Below, piece after piece: positions 1-12,149 of a stretch of DNA of 64,000 nt. Position 1 is the stretch's first letter; each line of letters begins with the position of its first letter. The notes beneath the pieces were generated by a model. That model was not told where the DNA came from, ran no database searches, and worked only from the letters and a program-made list of their open reading frames with translations. Made by a program: the position numbers and the translations under genes. This stretch comes from Fratercula arctica. Its lineage: Eukaryota; Chordata; Aves; Charadriiformes; Alcidae. The stretch is taken from positions 20,086,100 to 20,150,099 of the forward strand of contig CANTUZ010000025.1 in assembly GCA_947846985.1 (NCBI GenBank), read 5' to 3'.

Positions 1-3000
1 ATAAAGCAATGTCCTTACTGAAATGACATGTCATAAAAATTGGTTTGGTCACCAATCCAAGGAAATACTTTAAGTTTGAAAATTAAGACTTATGGTATCA
101 TATTCTTTGTTGCTATAGATCTCAGAAATGAGATCTAGAACAGTACACAAACAGCACGTGGGACTGGAGCCCTGCTTGCACTAATCACATAATAGACTTA
201 AACAGTGCAATTGTGTTTTGCAAGTTGATGCTATGTAGACAGCAGGCACATATGGGCAATGGCATGATATTCTTGGGCATAACCTTTCCAAACTCCATCA
301 ATGTAAATAAGCCTAGGAATGGGAACAATGAAGATTTTGACCTGGCAGAGTTAGGATGGCTCATTCAAAAGCAATCTACTACTGCCAGTGAAAGAGTTAA
401 AGGTGAGACTTGTTCTCCAAAAGGACGGCTTTTATGGACTCCTCTAGGAAAGGCTAAGGAGAAGCCAAATGAAATGTGCATACTGCAGAGCTTATTTCTG
501 CCTGTGGTAAACAGGAGGCAGAAGGAAAACAAGCCACGTTTCCTGACCCTGAACACAGAACACCATATTGGATAAAATTAATGAATGACCACGAACATCT
601 TCAGTGCAGTGATCCTCAGCCTTTTTAGCCCACAGTGAACCCAGCAAATAATTTATACTTCCCCATGTATCTGACTCAATGGGCAGGAGGAGGGAGAAAA
701 GTTGGATGGGGAACTCAGCTCATAAGGACCATATCTTGCTGGCTGAGGAGGGGAAGCCATCCCAACATAAAGGCAAATGGTTCAAACGTGTTGCCACTGC
801 CAGGCCTATAAGTACATGACAGTTTGACAAGAATTGCAGCTTCTCAGGGCACCAATTGGGGAAAGTTGAACATTTTTCCCAGGTTTTTCTGTTTTGCCAT
901 TGTCTTTATGTGTTTGTAGCATAAATGAGCGGCAGAATTGCTAACCACAGTCAGTTTAAAGTCATGAGTCAATTTTCAATACATCAGTAAATTGTCTTAA
1001 AAAGAAAATTTAAATCTATGGGATTTTTTAAGATACATCGCAGATACCATTAAAAGCAACTGGGGATATGTTTTATGCCTTTTTTTCCCTCCACAGCAAT
1101 AAGGGAGAAATTTATTTTTTCTTTGTAATGAAAGCTGTGACCTTTATCGATTTATAAGATTTGGCATCAGGGCCTTTCATAAAAAAACCCCCATGATTTA
1201 TAATGGGACTCATGATAAAATCTCAAGAGCTGCCAATATATATAATCTGATAATCCTTTTGCAGCCTGGTCATCAAAGACAGTGAATTTTTTAGTGTGTT
1301 CAAACTTGAATCTTCATGATTTTTCAAGCCACTTGTTAATACATTTGTTTTGGTTCACAAAATAGAGTATAGCCCACAGCTGTGCTACAGCCACACAAAT
1401 AAAAACATGTACTTCCTTGTTTTGGAGGAATGTCATGGCTTTTTGAAGATAACTTTCATGTGAAAAAGGGAGAGTAATGCATTCCAGTAAATGCATTAAA
1501 TACCATTTTATGAGCTTTCTTTTTAAATTTTGCTTTTGTAAATTAAAATTATGCTTCTTTACTAATAGTTACTTCCAGTCTAATTATTTTTTTTCTATCG
1601 AGAGAGGAAAAAACCGCCCTGCTGTGGCCTGTTCCCTGTAGGTTGATGGAAGCCTCTAGGCATTCAAACTAGCCAGAGCACTGTCTCAGAGTCAGTCTGA
1701 TCTCTGCAGAGATCTCTGCAGAGGTTGCAGTTGAGCTCCTCACATCATATTTGAAAGTTTTGCACATTTTATATAAAAGGTGAGAGCCACAAGCATGCAA
1801 GAATGGTGTATTAACAAGACAGCAGTGCAAGCCTGTTTTCAAAATTCGGTGTTAAATCACATCTAGCAACTGTATTTTTGGGAACTGAAAAAAAGAAAAG
1901 ACTTCCCCAAAGCATTGTTTCTAGACTGAGAGCAAAAATAAAATGGTGGTCTTGGAGTAAAATGATGAGAGAAAAGCTGGGGGTACAATTCTATTTCCAC
2001 TACAGACCTCCAGTGTGATTTTATGGTAGTGTCTGTGCTTATATTTCTTTCTTCTGCTGCAGAAGAGAGATAGCAGTACACCCTTTCTGGGCCCCTTTGT
2101 CTGTCCAGTCTATTTAGACATAAGTGTTTAGTGGCAGAAACTCTCACCTCCTCGGTGGTAGAGCATCGCCCTGCACAATGAAACCCTAATTTCTGCTGAA
2201 GCCCAGTGCTGCTGTGATAGCAATAGTAAGAATGAAGCAGAAAGCACAGCATTTAAAGGCAGCAAGAGAATGTGTTTAGGCAAGACTGCCTCAGATTAAA
2301 CTTTTCTGGCTGGCTAACTACCAGGGTGATGGGTGAACAGTATACATAGTTTATCTGATTATTTTTGAAGCAGAGATGGCTTTAGAAGTCCTACCGCTCA
2401 TTGACATTGGTACGACTTCTGTTAGGGATCACAGCTGAGCCAGAGCTCCTTGCATCCATTCTGATGGATGAAAGATTTCAAAATCCTATACACAGCTTTT
2501 AAAACCTCAGTGTGTACATGCATTACAGCAAAAAGTCTGTAAAAGTTGTTAAAGTTTCAAACACTCAAATGCCAAGAAACAGCAACCGAACTGTAATTCA
2601 GCTCTCTTCATGTGTGTTATGATAGTGTCTGAGCACATGATCACATATTGTTTTGTGTTATAGTCCTTCTATCGTTTAGTGCTGATGATGGACAGTGATT
2701 GAGTTGTGCTAATTACAACTGGTGCCATGTTAAAGATTTTGGAAAGACTGCATTTTCTGCCACTCTACACTAGAGTCAGGCCTACAACTGTCCAGAAATA
2801 AAGTTCCTCCCTGTTAGGATGTTTAGGGAAAAGGGGCACAGAGCTAGAAGTCCAGATGAGTTTGGTGAACTTTATAGAAAAGTCAAGCATGAAGGGATAG
2901 GCAGTGCTGGAGGTGAAAGAAGAAAAGGTCCTCTGATGGCACCCTTCATGGCTTGAGGTATCCAGTGGGCAAAGAAACCTGTTCGGAGATTGAGCCATAA

Positions 3001-3167
3001 GGGCCAAGTCCCACCATCCCAGAAGACACACCAGCGCTTCCCCTGAAAGCTTGCAATGGACTGGACAAGGACTGCAGGAAAGAAGAGATAGCTGCATGGT
3101 GAGGGTAATTTAAATATTGTCCTGGAGAACTTATCACCGAAATCAGGAATGAACTTCTTAACACCAA
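1..3167. other. Left flank, no gene recognised
   Basis: AT-rich sequence without repeats that I can name. Contains an AT-rich block (900-1260) that looks like conserved non-coding DNA and a 22 bp perfect palindrome (1702-1723). Short open frames are scattered on both strands with no protein character. Confidence 0.6.
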
Positions 3168-3634
3168 TGTAGTCTTAAGAAGCAGGCATTCTTTTATTCG
3201 GCGCCGGGGACATGGGGGATCTCTCCACCTAACTGAATGCAAGATTCAGAGAGACTTATATCCATATAGAATATTCATGGTCATTACATTTCCCAGCACT
3301 CTTTACCGTATTCATTCCATTTCCATAACTTATTTCCGTATTCACATCACCTTGGCACATGCACATTAAGTCCATTAGGGGCTTCATGGTAGGTTTTGGG
3401 TGGTTCCTAGTGGTGTACGGTGGCTGGTTTGGTCTGATAACTGAGGAATCTCTTTGTATGGATTAGGGAAGATAAATGCAGAAGCTTTTGCAACTCTCCC
3501 ATTTATTTTGCAAGCTTGTTATTGGTCCCTCCAGTCTCTCCGAGGATGTGGTATTCTTTGCTGTTTGTTCTTCAAAAGGAGTTACATTTACCTAATTTAC
3601 CAGACTCTCAGTCTGTGGCGTGGAAAGGGGCAAC
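3168..3634 (-). mobile_element. ERVK-type solo LTR at left palindrome edge
   Basis: In minus orientation: TGTTGCC... at the high-coordinate end, then near the low end TAAGAAGCAGGCATTCTTTT (3176-3195), which on the minus strand is a poly(A) signal region followed by GCCTGCTTCTTAA, as in avian ERVK LTRs. The GGCGCCGGGGACATGGGGGA block parallels GGGCGCACAGGGGA in the LTR near 58250. Direct flanks (CACCAA before, GGCAAC after) do not match as a target-site duplication. The palindrome arm begins seven bases beyond its end. Confidence 0.68.
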
Positions 3635-3640
3635 AGGCAA

Positions 3641-5359
3641 CCTCTCCGAGGTCCCTGCTTTCATAAGGTTTTCAGATGGGGAATGATTGCCTGTTTCCTC
3701 CCTGTACTCGCTGTGACAAATGCATTTCTGAGATCAGGAAACTGCAGATGTTACAGATTCACTAAGGCATAGCTTATTAGCTAATGATTCTTAATCTCTG
3801 AATGATTACACATATTGAATAATGTCATTCATTGACAAACAGTTGAAGGGAATCATCTTGGCTCCGAAGTATTTACAGTAGCAGGTTTAATTGATTTTGT
3901 TCTCTTTTTATACACTCTAATGCTAAAATAATCCTCCAATGGTCTCTGCATCTTAAGAGCACTGATTAACCTAGCAGGAAACAGCATTTGTCAGAATAAA
4001 ATTGCTGGTTTTTGAATAAACCTGTTTGCTGGGCTGCAAACTTGCATTGCACAGGAAAACAGCTACTACTCTTTGATATCTTTAGTATCCACTAATTTTT
4101 ATGACATTATTCTGGTTATATTTTTCATCTTGTTTTGCATTGCTTTGCATTTCCTCCATCTACACAGAAAACCTTTGGCCTCTAGTGCTCAGGGTCTTCA
4201 GATTCCTGTAATAATCAGAGGAAGGGGCTGAAAACCAGGTCAGAGCAGAAGCCATTGCATTCCCAAGCCAGTAAGAGTTTTGTTTTTGAGGCAGGATCAG
4301 TACTCTCATCACTGTTCCTGAGGCATTTTCATTAACTGTGAGGTGAATCCCTCTTTCATAGTTTTCAGTCAGTGTCTGTCTGAAAATATTTCATATCCAG
4401 ATCTTCATCGAGGTCCATGGCTGCAGTTTACAGTTATGCAAGGTGAAGGAATAAGCAGGCATGTGAGCAATACAGCAATTTTAACTTTACAGTAACTCAT
4501 TGCAACTATTTTCTTTGCAACCTTTCAGGAAAGTTCTATGAAATCCAACAGGGAGGGGGTGCCTTTGCTCTTTAAAGTCAAGAAAGTGTTAAAGACATAT
4601 GTCTTCTTTGCACAGGGATTTTTTTTAATTCAGTCCAAACACTGTAAAACTTATGTAGGTGTCTTTAAAGTTGCATTAGGAATACAGATATTTTTTTCTG
4701 TCAGTACTGCTGGTCAGAACTTTTTGAATTTTGCAACTTTTTGACAATACGTGGTGCCATTTTTTTCCACCATGTCGGCCACTTGTCAAGTTCTGTCGTT
4801 TGAAGTTGCTTCTTAATATGCAGCTTTAAATTCAAGGGCATATACAGCACAATGACAAACCGATTATCTGTTTGCAGCGAAAGTTATTGGCTAAATATGT
4901 TCCTCAGTACTTGGCTCACAACACATCACCCTCACATTCAGAAAGGCACAGATGGAGGGAACATCCTTGCTGGGATCTGCAGTGACCTTTCAGCAAGCTA
5001 GCTGGGGAGCCAGAGCATGCTAATAAGGCTGGAGGATGCAGCTGCTTACAGACTGCGGGAGGCAAAGGCCTGTTGGAAGTACCAGCTCCTGCCCCTGTGA
5101 CCACAGCTCTTCTTTGTGCTGCGAGGCGCTGCGAGGCACTGCTCGCCCAAGAGCACAGCCCCATCGTCCCAAGCCATGCTCAGGGCATGGTTGTATTTAT
5201 CCAGCTTGCCAAGGCAGCGGTACAGGTCAGGGTTGATACTGGTGGCCAGCTAACAAACTTGCCCAGGCAGGGAGGGATGCTCCTGGGGACTACTGCATCG
5301 TCTCGGCTTGCACGCATGCCTCTTCACCCCAGGGAGGGTAGCCCGGGTGCTTGGGGACT
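3641..5359. other. Arm sequence without gene (left)
   Basis: 3660-4000 is AT-rich with homeodomain-like words (TGTAATCATTC, GCTAATGATT in either strand); 4800-5359 turns GC-rich. No named repeat. Mirror: 52514-54232. Confidence 0.55.
5046..5249 (-). other. GC-rich exon-like open stretch without start codon (left arm)
   Basis: On the minus strand, 67 sense codons run from just after TTTGTTAG to a TAA at 5048-5046. Near its start the translation reads INPDLYRCLGKLDKYNHALS. No Met start; an in-frame TAG lies directly upstream, overlapping an AG that could be a splice acceptor. Base composition is GC-richer than the surroundings. It could be an old exon, a decayed retrocopy or chance. I do not recognise a family. 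Identical copy at 52624-52827. Confidence 0.25.
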
Positions 5360-5592
5360 TCCCCAGTGCTTGCTGGTGATGTCATCCTGGGAGCTTAATA
5401 CTTTTTTGTGTGTACTGTAGCTATTTAATTATTTTCTTTTTATTTTTTATTAGTATTTCATTAAAGTAGTTTAGTTCCTTCTAAGCCCGTAAATCTCTTT
5501 ATCACTCCTCCTCCTACTCATTTGTGAGAGGTGGGGGGAGAGCATCTGTCACCAGCCATTGGCCAATTTGGCCAAAACCACGAAAAAGCCAT
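5360..5592 (+). mobile_element. ERVL-like LTR 3' fragment (left arm)
   Basis: Strong similarity to the 3' end of the LTR at 62575-63585: GTCATCCTGGGAGCTTAATA, a T/A-rich middle with TTATTAGTATTTCATTA, AAATCTCTTTATC, CTCCTCCT, GGGGGAGAGCATCTGTC and TTGGCCAAT. The 5' portion is missing or too diverged to recognise; sequence 5020-5360 upstream is GC-rich and unlike the reference copy. Confidence 0.75.
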
Positions 5593-6602
5593 GTGCCATA
5601 ATCTTTGAATAGTTAAAGCCTAAGGATTTATAGGGCATTGCTCAGAGAGCTTGGGGTGCAGGATGACTGACTCCTGTGAGTTTTTCACAGACACTAGATG
5701 CCAGTGGCTGGGGGCAGCCAGATTTGTTTGAGTAGCCCTGCTGGCTTTACTTCCCTTACTCCCAGGTTTAACCCAGGGTCACTGGGCTAGCATAGCCCTG
5801 CTGCTGATCATGTGAAATGGCATGGGAGCCCTGCTTTAACTGCTTGCCAGCACCATAAGCTCAGGAGCTAAGACTGGTCACCCTGATAATCCTCCTCTCT
5901 CAAGGGCACTATTCCCAAAAATATCTCCCCAATGGTTGTGCTGATTTCATCCTAAGTGACTCAAGCAAAAAAGGTTTCCCATGCAATCCCAGAGACGTGG
6001 GAACAAGTCTGGACTTGTATTAACTTCTGGTTTGGATGTTTTAATTTTTGTCCTTGATAATCCAGCAGACTATACAGACTACTCTTTTGCCTTGTTGTGT
6101 CTAGCCTTTCACTTCCTGACAGAAACATCCTTCTAACATATTATTCCTACTTATTTTCAAGAACTCCGAAGCCACTGAATTCCTCCCTCCTACCCCATTT
6201 GCCCAGACAATGGATGTGCCTACTCTCTTCTTCTCTTACCGTCTTAAGTATCATTCCTTCTAACTTCCTTACCAAATTGTCTCCTTCTATTCTCTGATTT
6301 ATCTCCAGTTTATAAACACCTCTCAGGTGCATACTGCATTCCAGGCCCTGCCAAACCTATGTATAATGCAGTGATCTGCAACCCTGCCCTTGTATTTACA
6401 ACAAAAGTAGTCTAGCCTAAAAACATTAGGGCAATCAGTGTTACCATACTATGCTGCGGACTTTTATTGCATTTTATATGAATACAACTCATGCCAAATA
6501 TCTCCTTGCCTTTGAATATCCGTATGGGATCATGAGATGAATTATGTTTCTTGTTCCAGTCTCATGGGTTGCTGCACTGATGCGCTATCAGCCTCCAGGC
6601 TG
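5593..6602. other. Arm sequence without recognised feature (left)
   Basis: Unassigned between two LTRs; nothing with coding character. Mirror: 51271-52280. Confidence 0.55.
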
Positions 6603-7665
6603 ACACCTGGTGTTGCGTTAAGGGGCAAAGCGGTTTTGGCAGAAGATAAACCCCCTTGCGTTCTAACACTCCTCACCGAGGTGGGAGGCTAGGTGCGGCT
6701 GGGTTTAAATTCTGAGTGATGCCCAATTCAGCACTATCAGTCCAATCGCGTTTAATATGTATTAAACTATTACGATTTGGATACACTAATAGTGGACTGC
6801 ACCTTCAGTCTAGTCGTGCTCATGAACTAGCACGGCCACTCTCGAGTCTTTGGTCGCGTTCAGTGAGAAACCGAAACGACTAGCTACTTGACCAGTGCAG
6901 TTTATTTAAACAACAGATAGATAGGTTCTTAGGATTGCCGGTGATAAATACACTGTCTGCAAAGCACGTGCAAATGAAGGTATTATTACATATACAAAAT
7001 GCGTGACAAAGTTATAAACGATACAGCCTGGCTATAAAGGTAGGAAAGAGATTCTCTAGAGAGACTTCTAAGATTCCCGAGGAAGCACTCGGTATAGTCT
7101 AAGTCTTACCCAAAGGCGTCCCTATGGGGGGGAAGAAAGGCTCAGCCCGTCGACTGATCCCGGAAGTCAGTGATGGAGTTCTCCTCGACTTGTTCATCAT
7201 GGTGTCTTTCCCAATATCCCCCCTCTCTCGGGCTATTTTTATACTATTTTTTTACCTTCAAAGTGGAGTTTGAGTGACTTTAGTCATAAATACTTTTGTT
7301 ATGATTGGTGTACTCAAGGAGGAGTGGTCACACCTTGGGGGCGGGTAGCCTCTGGGATGGAGGTGTGTTTTGGTACATTGTAACGAGCAAAGTTCACGCA
7401 AAGGACAGCATTTCATCAACATTTGACGAAATGTTGGCTCGGGTAGCGAGTAGGGCCGCTTATCTGTTTTGTAGTAAGCAAGTAGGCAGCTTATCTGTTC
7501 CGTAGTACCATCTCGTTCCCATATCTGCTATTCGTCACAAGGGAAGGCCACGGAACAATCGCGTTCCGTTCCATCCCTCGTGCAGTTTTGCAAACAACCT
7601 TGTACAGGGAATCGCAGATGTTGCATTCTTCGTGTGCCAGCTGCGGCTGTATTCTACCTCAGACA
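6603..7665 (-). mobile_element. Long endogenous retrovirus LTR, ~1.06 kb (left arm)
   Basis: Reading the minus strand: TGTCTGAGG start, a CpG-bearing U3, a TATA box (ATAAAAATAG, mirrored at 50631-50640), then an AATAAA poly(A) signal (as TTTATT at 6901-6906), and an end near ...AACGCAACA. The composition (CpG-rich, non-repetitive) differs from the flanks. The CCAGCCGCACCTAG word (complement at 6689-6702) recurs in the LTR near 56529. No internal retroviral genes adjoin, so it is a solo LTR. Family not assigned; limits within some tens of bases. Confidence 0.72.
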
Positions 7666-10600
7666 CCTCTTTTATGACTTTCCTTAATGTGTGAATAATG
7701 CCGTACTTTTGTATTCTTGGCCAATTTAGTAATTATTCCACACAGTCCTTGGTTGTAACAAACTGGATTCTGTGCCTGCTCATGCCATAGCATTTTTATT
7801 GCTAGGAAAAACAGTTGGAAACTCTCTGTGGGTTCCTTCTTCTCTGGTGTTTATTTCCTGAGACATCTGGGTCTGATTTGTAGGAGGCCTTAGTACACAT
7901 TTTGTCAGCTAAAGGCAGTGGGAACTGCTCTCTGAACTGCCATTGCCTCTGCATGTGACCAGCCCCAATCTGCCTCGCTGGGCCTCAGTCCCCCAACCAT
8001 GAGAAAGAGATCATGCCACTTTCTCATAACGTGGCAAGGGTAAATGACTTAATACTTGTGCACTGAGGTGATGCTGAAGTTGTGAGCACCACAGCAGGAC
8101 ACACAAAGAAATGAATGAGCCAATTTTGCTCACTGATGGAACTTGTGCTCATTGGGGTCAGTGTTGTCTGCACATGCACAGTGTCTTGCATGAGGGAGCA
8201 TAGGAAATATAGCAATATCTAAAATCTGCAAGCAAAGAAGAAGCTGAATACTATTTAAGCAAACATTTCCTGTACAGACTTCTGATATTTCTTCCCTTTG
8301 TGTTTGCATTTCTCTAAAATATTGCATGTGGCCACAGATGCAATTTTCCTTACTTCATTTACAGTACTTAGCTATTAGCAACACAAACCATCTGGAAAGT
8401 TAGATGAGTAAGATAACTTGAAAGTTTTGCTCTTGACGGGAAACAGATCTAGCTCTTTTCCATTTGTAAGTCTCAACAGGAAATTTCACATACATTCACT
8501 TCATAAAGATTTCACTTTAATAAATTTTATTTTGTCTTTTGACTTTACAACTTAGAAAAACGTGAGGGATTTTTTCAGATCTCATTGATGCGAAAGGAGA
8601 ATAGCAACAGGAGAGAAAGTTTTTTGCTTCTTGATTTTTAATAGAAGAGCAAGAAAAAAGATAACATAAAGCAATGTCCTATACTGAAGACAGATGATTA
8701 TGAATGGATGATGGGGTGGCATATGGGAAGAGAAATGAATGTCCTCTCTCTTTGCTCTTTTCTGCATAAAGCTGCAGTTTCATAGCTGTATACAATCTTA
8801 GCTGTACAGATGTTTGCATCAATATTTCTCAGATTCTTGTTTTGGATTGGACCTGTGTTAGAGGTGATCAGTCTGAGCTAGATTTAAAAAACTGTAGGTT
8901 TGTCTTTAAAAGTAATTCAGATGAAGAAAAGACTGTTTTGTTGAATTCTTTCAGTGGCAGAAGTTTGTGCCCTGGTTGCTTTGCTTGACTCCAGAAACTG
9001 GCCGCCTTCTGCCGTTGCTCCCATTGAACAGCTTCCGCCACTGAACAGCTTTCTGATGAATCCCAGGAAGACTACCCTCAAAAAACTGGCAGCAAGACAG
9101 TCCCTTTGGGGTATCTTGAGATTTCTAAAGGGCGCTCAAATCAGCCTTTTTGAATAACGTACCTTATAGAATGTATAGATGCATATATTTATTTTGTCCA
9201 ACCTCTTTGTCTGTTACTATAGGAGTTGTGCTCTCTTTCAAGGAGAACGTGCCATAGTGCAAGAATTCCCCAACTAATGGAGAACAGACGCTGGACTGGA
9301 TATTAGATGCGGTGAGGTCTACACTTGGTTATGCTGTGTCTCAGTAGCCTTTTGCAAAACGTGTAGTCTTTGTCTTTTGCCTCCTTTTGTCTTCTCATCT
9401 TCTATTTGTCTTTAGATTATATTAGTCCTGTCCTGTTCACGTACCACAGGAGAAGTCCAGGCTTGCTCAGGGTTTTGGGTAGTAACAAAACATAAAGATT
9501 AACGTGACACTGTGGCTACTGGAAGACTATAAAATTTGTTTAAACAGGAACTGATACAGATTTAAATTCAACAGGAGATTCCAGCAACCAAGTTTCCTGT
9601 GAATTCTGCTCTGTGATTCACTCCCATAAGCCAGGAGCCTCCCCAGAGAAAGTACTTTCCTCTCTCCCTGATGCTTGTTTCTTTTTCAGAGGTTTCGTAT
9701 CCAGCAATGGCATATGAGGTGTTAGAAATTTCACTCCCTGTTGCTGATGATTTAACTTGAGGAGTTAATATTTTCACACGGTGAGGATCAGTCTCAGATA
9801 TTTTCAGTCCTCCTAACTCTGCTTTTGATGCAGGTTTACAGTGACTCCCTAGGGTGTGGGGGGGGGGGGTCTGCAAGCTGAAAGAGTACCTACATGCAGG
9901 TGTGATCCCAGTGCGTGGCCCCTGCTCACTCTTTGGTCACCACTGCAGGAGCGGAGACCGCTCTTCCTCTGGCACAGGCTTTCAGTTCGCTTAGTTTACT
10001 GCATATTCCCTCTCCTTTGTAATCAATAGAAAGGTCATTTTTTATTCACTAATCCAATGATTTGCACACAGCGTGAGCACAGTTAACTAGCAGATACTGG
10101 CAAGCGTGGTTTTGCCGGGAGAGGTTCAGAGGAGCATTGCTCCTGGCTGCTGCCGCCCATGGTGATGGGGGAGAGGCTGCAGCAAGGCTGTGCTGTCACA
10201 GTCCTTCCCCTCTCCCACAATGCTGTATGGCTATATCCAGTCCTGCAAGCTGTGCCTGCACTTGTATCTGAAGTTTATATACTTAGGTATATCCTCAGTG
10301 TCAACCCTCCTAGGCAGGCTGGGAGTCACCTCAGTCAGGGCTGAGGGCAGCCTGGAGACCTTCCACAGATTGCCTTGCTGGGGCAAAAGGCCGTTTTCCA
10401 ACCACTTGCTGGCCGTTCCCACTATTCTGCTCCAGGCACGCTTTATTGCCAGTTCATGGAAGTAGTCTCCAGAAATTCACAAAAGCAAGTTAGAAGCCAT
10501 GAGATTATACCAAGTTATAAACTTTGGGATTTTTAATTAGCTTTTGGGGTTTTAGCTTTTGCCTTGGAACCACAAGGACTAAATATTTATTTTATCTTAA

Positions 10601-12149
10601 ATATAAGCTACAGTTCCCACATAATCATACACCGACACAGGCCAGACACCAGAAAGCAGATGTGGGAAACAACCAGAAAAGGAGGGCAGTGTAATTAATG
10701 CCAGTCAACAGGCTAACAAGGTTGCTAGACCTCCCTTTCCTATAACAATTATCACGTTAATGAGATTGTAAACTTATAAAGGTAACTGGGGGGTCTGTCT
10801 CAGTGGTGGATGCAAATAATGGTATTAACTTTGCATCCTGTCTGGCCCAGCCAGATATGAGGCAGTGCTGTTTGAAAAAGCCACGCTGCTGTATTACCAT
10901 GACCCCATGCTCAGAAACATACACTTGTAGACTCCTGTGTGACAGATTGTTAAAAAAAAAATATATATGGCCATAGTCTGTATTAGATGGGTGAACTAAC
11001 AGATATTAAAAAGTGGTTGCAAATGTCAAATCCTCACTCAACAGAAGTACTGTGTGGGCAAACCTTTGGGGATAGCACCCGGGCCAACGTTATTCAGTAC
11101 CTTTACCCAAAGTAGATGTGGCTACAGCTGGTGAAAACTGCAGATGCCACAAGCATGGGTGTTGCAGTAAATAATGAGGGGAAGAGATCATGTGTGCAGA
11201 TGAACTGGATTGACTGGCCAAGAGAGTCCATCTGGGCAATATGTGCTTTATATGAGCAAAAGCAGAATTGCTTCAGGAAAGATAAAGAACACAGAAGGAA
11301 ATGCACAGCACTGGAATAGACTTAGGGAAATAGTGGCTAATCCACTGAGCATCAGCTCCCAGGACGTTATTGCCAAGTGTATGAAACTATGACTCGAGGA
11401 ATTTTAAAATAAACATTGGCCATTACAAGATTCATGATAAAGTCGTAAGAGTTGGCTACATTATCAGCCCCCACCCCCTCTGGGATGCCTCTGGTGTCAG
11501 GGGCTCCTGTGTGTGTGAGAGAATGTGTCTGTCTGTGATTTCTGCAAAAGGGTTGGTGTGTTCAGTGTGTTTCCCGGGGCGTGTGGCTTCTTCCTCAGGG
11601 CTGCTTGTGTTGGAGGGGCAGTGCATAGGGACGAACCTCTCAGTAGCACTCAGCACATCAGCTCTTTGACTTGCTTGCTAATGGAAATGCACTCTGTGAC
11701 ATATGTGTTATCTTGGACAACTGTAACAATAGAGAACACAGTAGGACTCTTATTTCCATCGTAACCTTTGCTGTGCCCATCCAGCACGGTTGCTCTCTTT
11801 GCAGGCAATGGTGAAGAGTCTGTGCATATACTCGTGATGCACGCTTACCCTGGGACCATGAAGCACGGCAAATGGGTTTGCTTAGGATACGCCACTGTTC
11901 CACTGTTATAGTAATCCAGAGCTAACTTCCAGGCTTGTTACAAGAGGGTGCAAGTCAGAGCAGCCTTTGGAATATTCAAGCAGTCTGAGGGAGGGGGATG
12001 GACAAAACACCACTTGGAGAAGACAGTTTGAAGAGGATAACCAAATTCCCAGTTCACGTTACTGTGACTTGCACTCTGATTCCTCCCGAGGCTCCAGCAC
12101 TCTCTCATGTGAAAATGTTTATGCCTCAACACGTTGTATAACGCCCGAG
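7666..12149. other. Arm sequence without gene (left)
   Basis: Contains the poly-G tract and a TG-rich low-complexity stretch (11505-11570). Otherwise unassigned. Mirror: 45723-50207. Confidence 0.55.
9858..9869 (+). repeat. Poly-G tract, 12 G (left arm)
   Basis: Follows AGGGTGT. The right-arm partner has 15 C (48003-48017) and lacks one AC pair beside it. Confidence 0.9.

Noticed and set aside
213..575. 120-codon frame in the left flank
   Set aside because: Low-complexity, lysine/asparagine-rich translation without motif, overlapped by an antisense frame; fits chance in AT-rich DNA.
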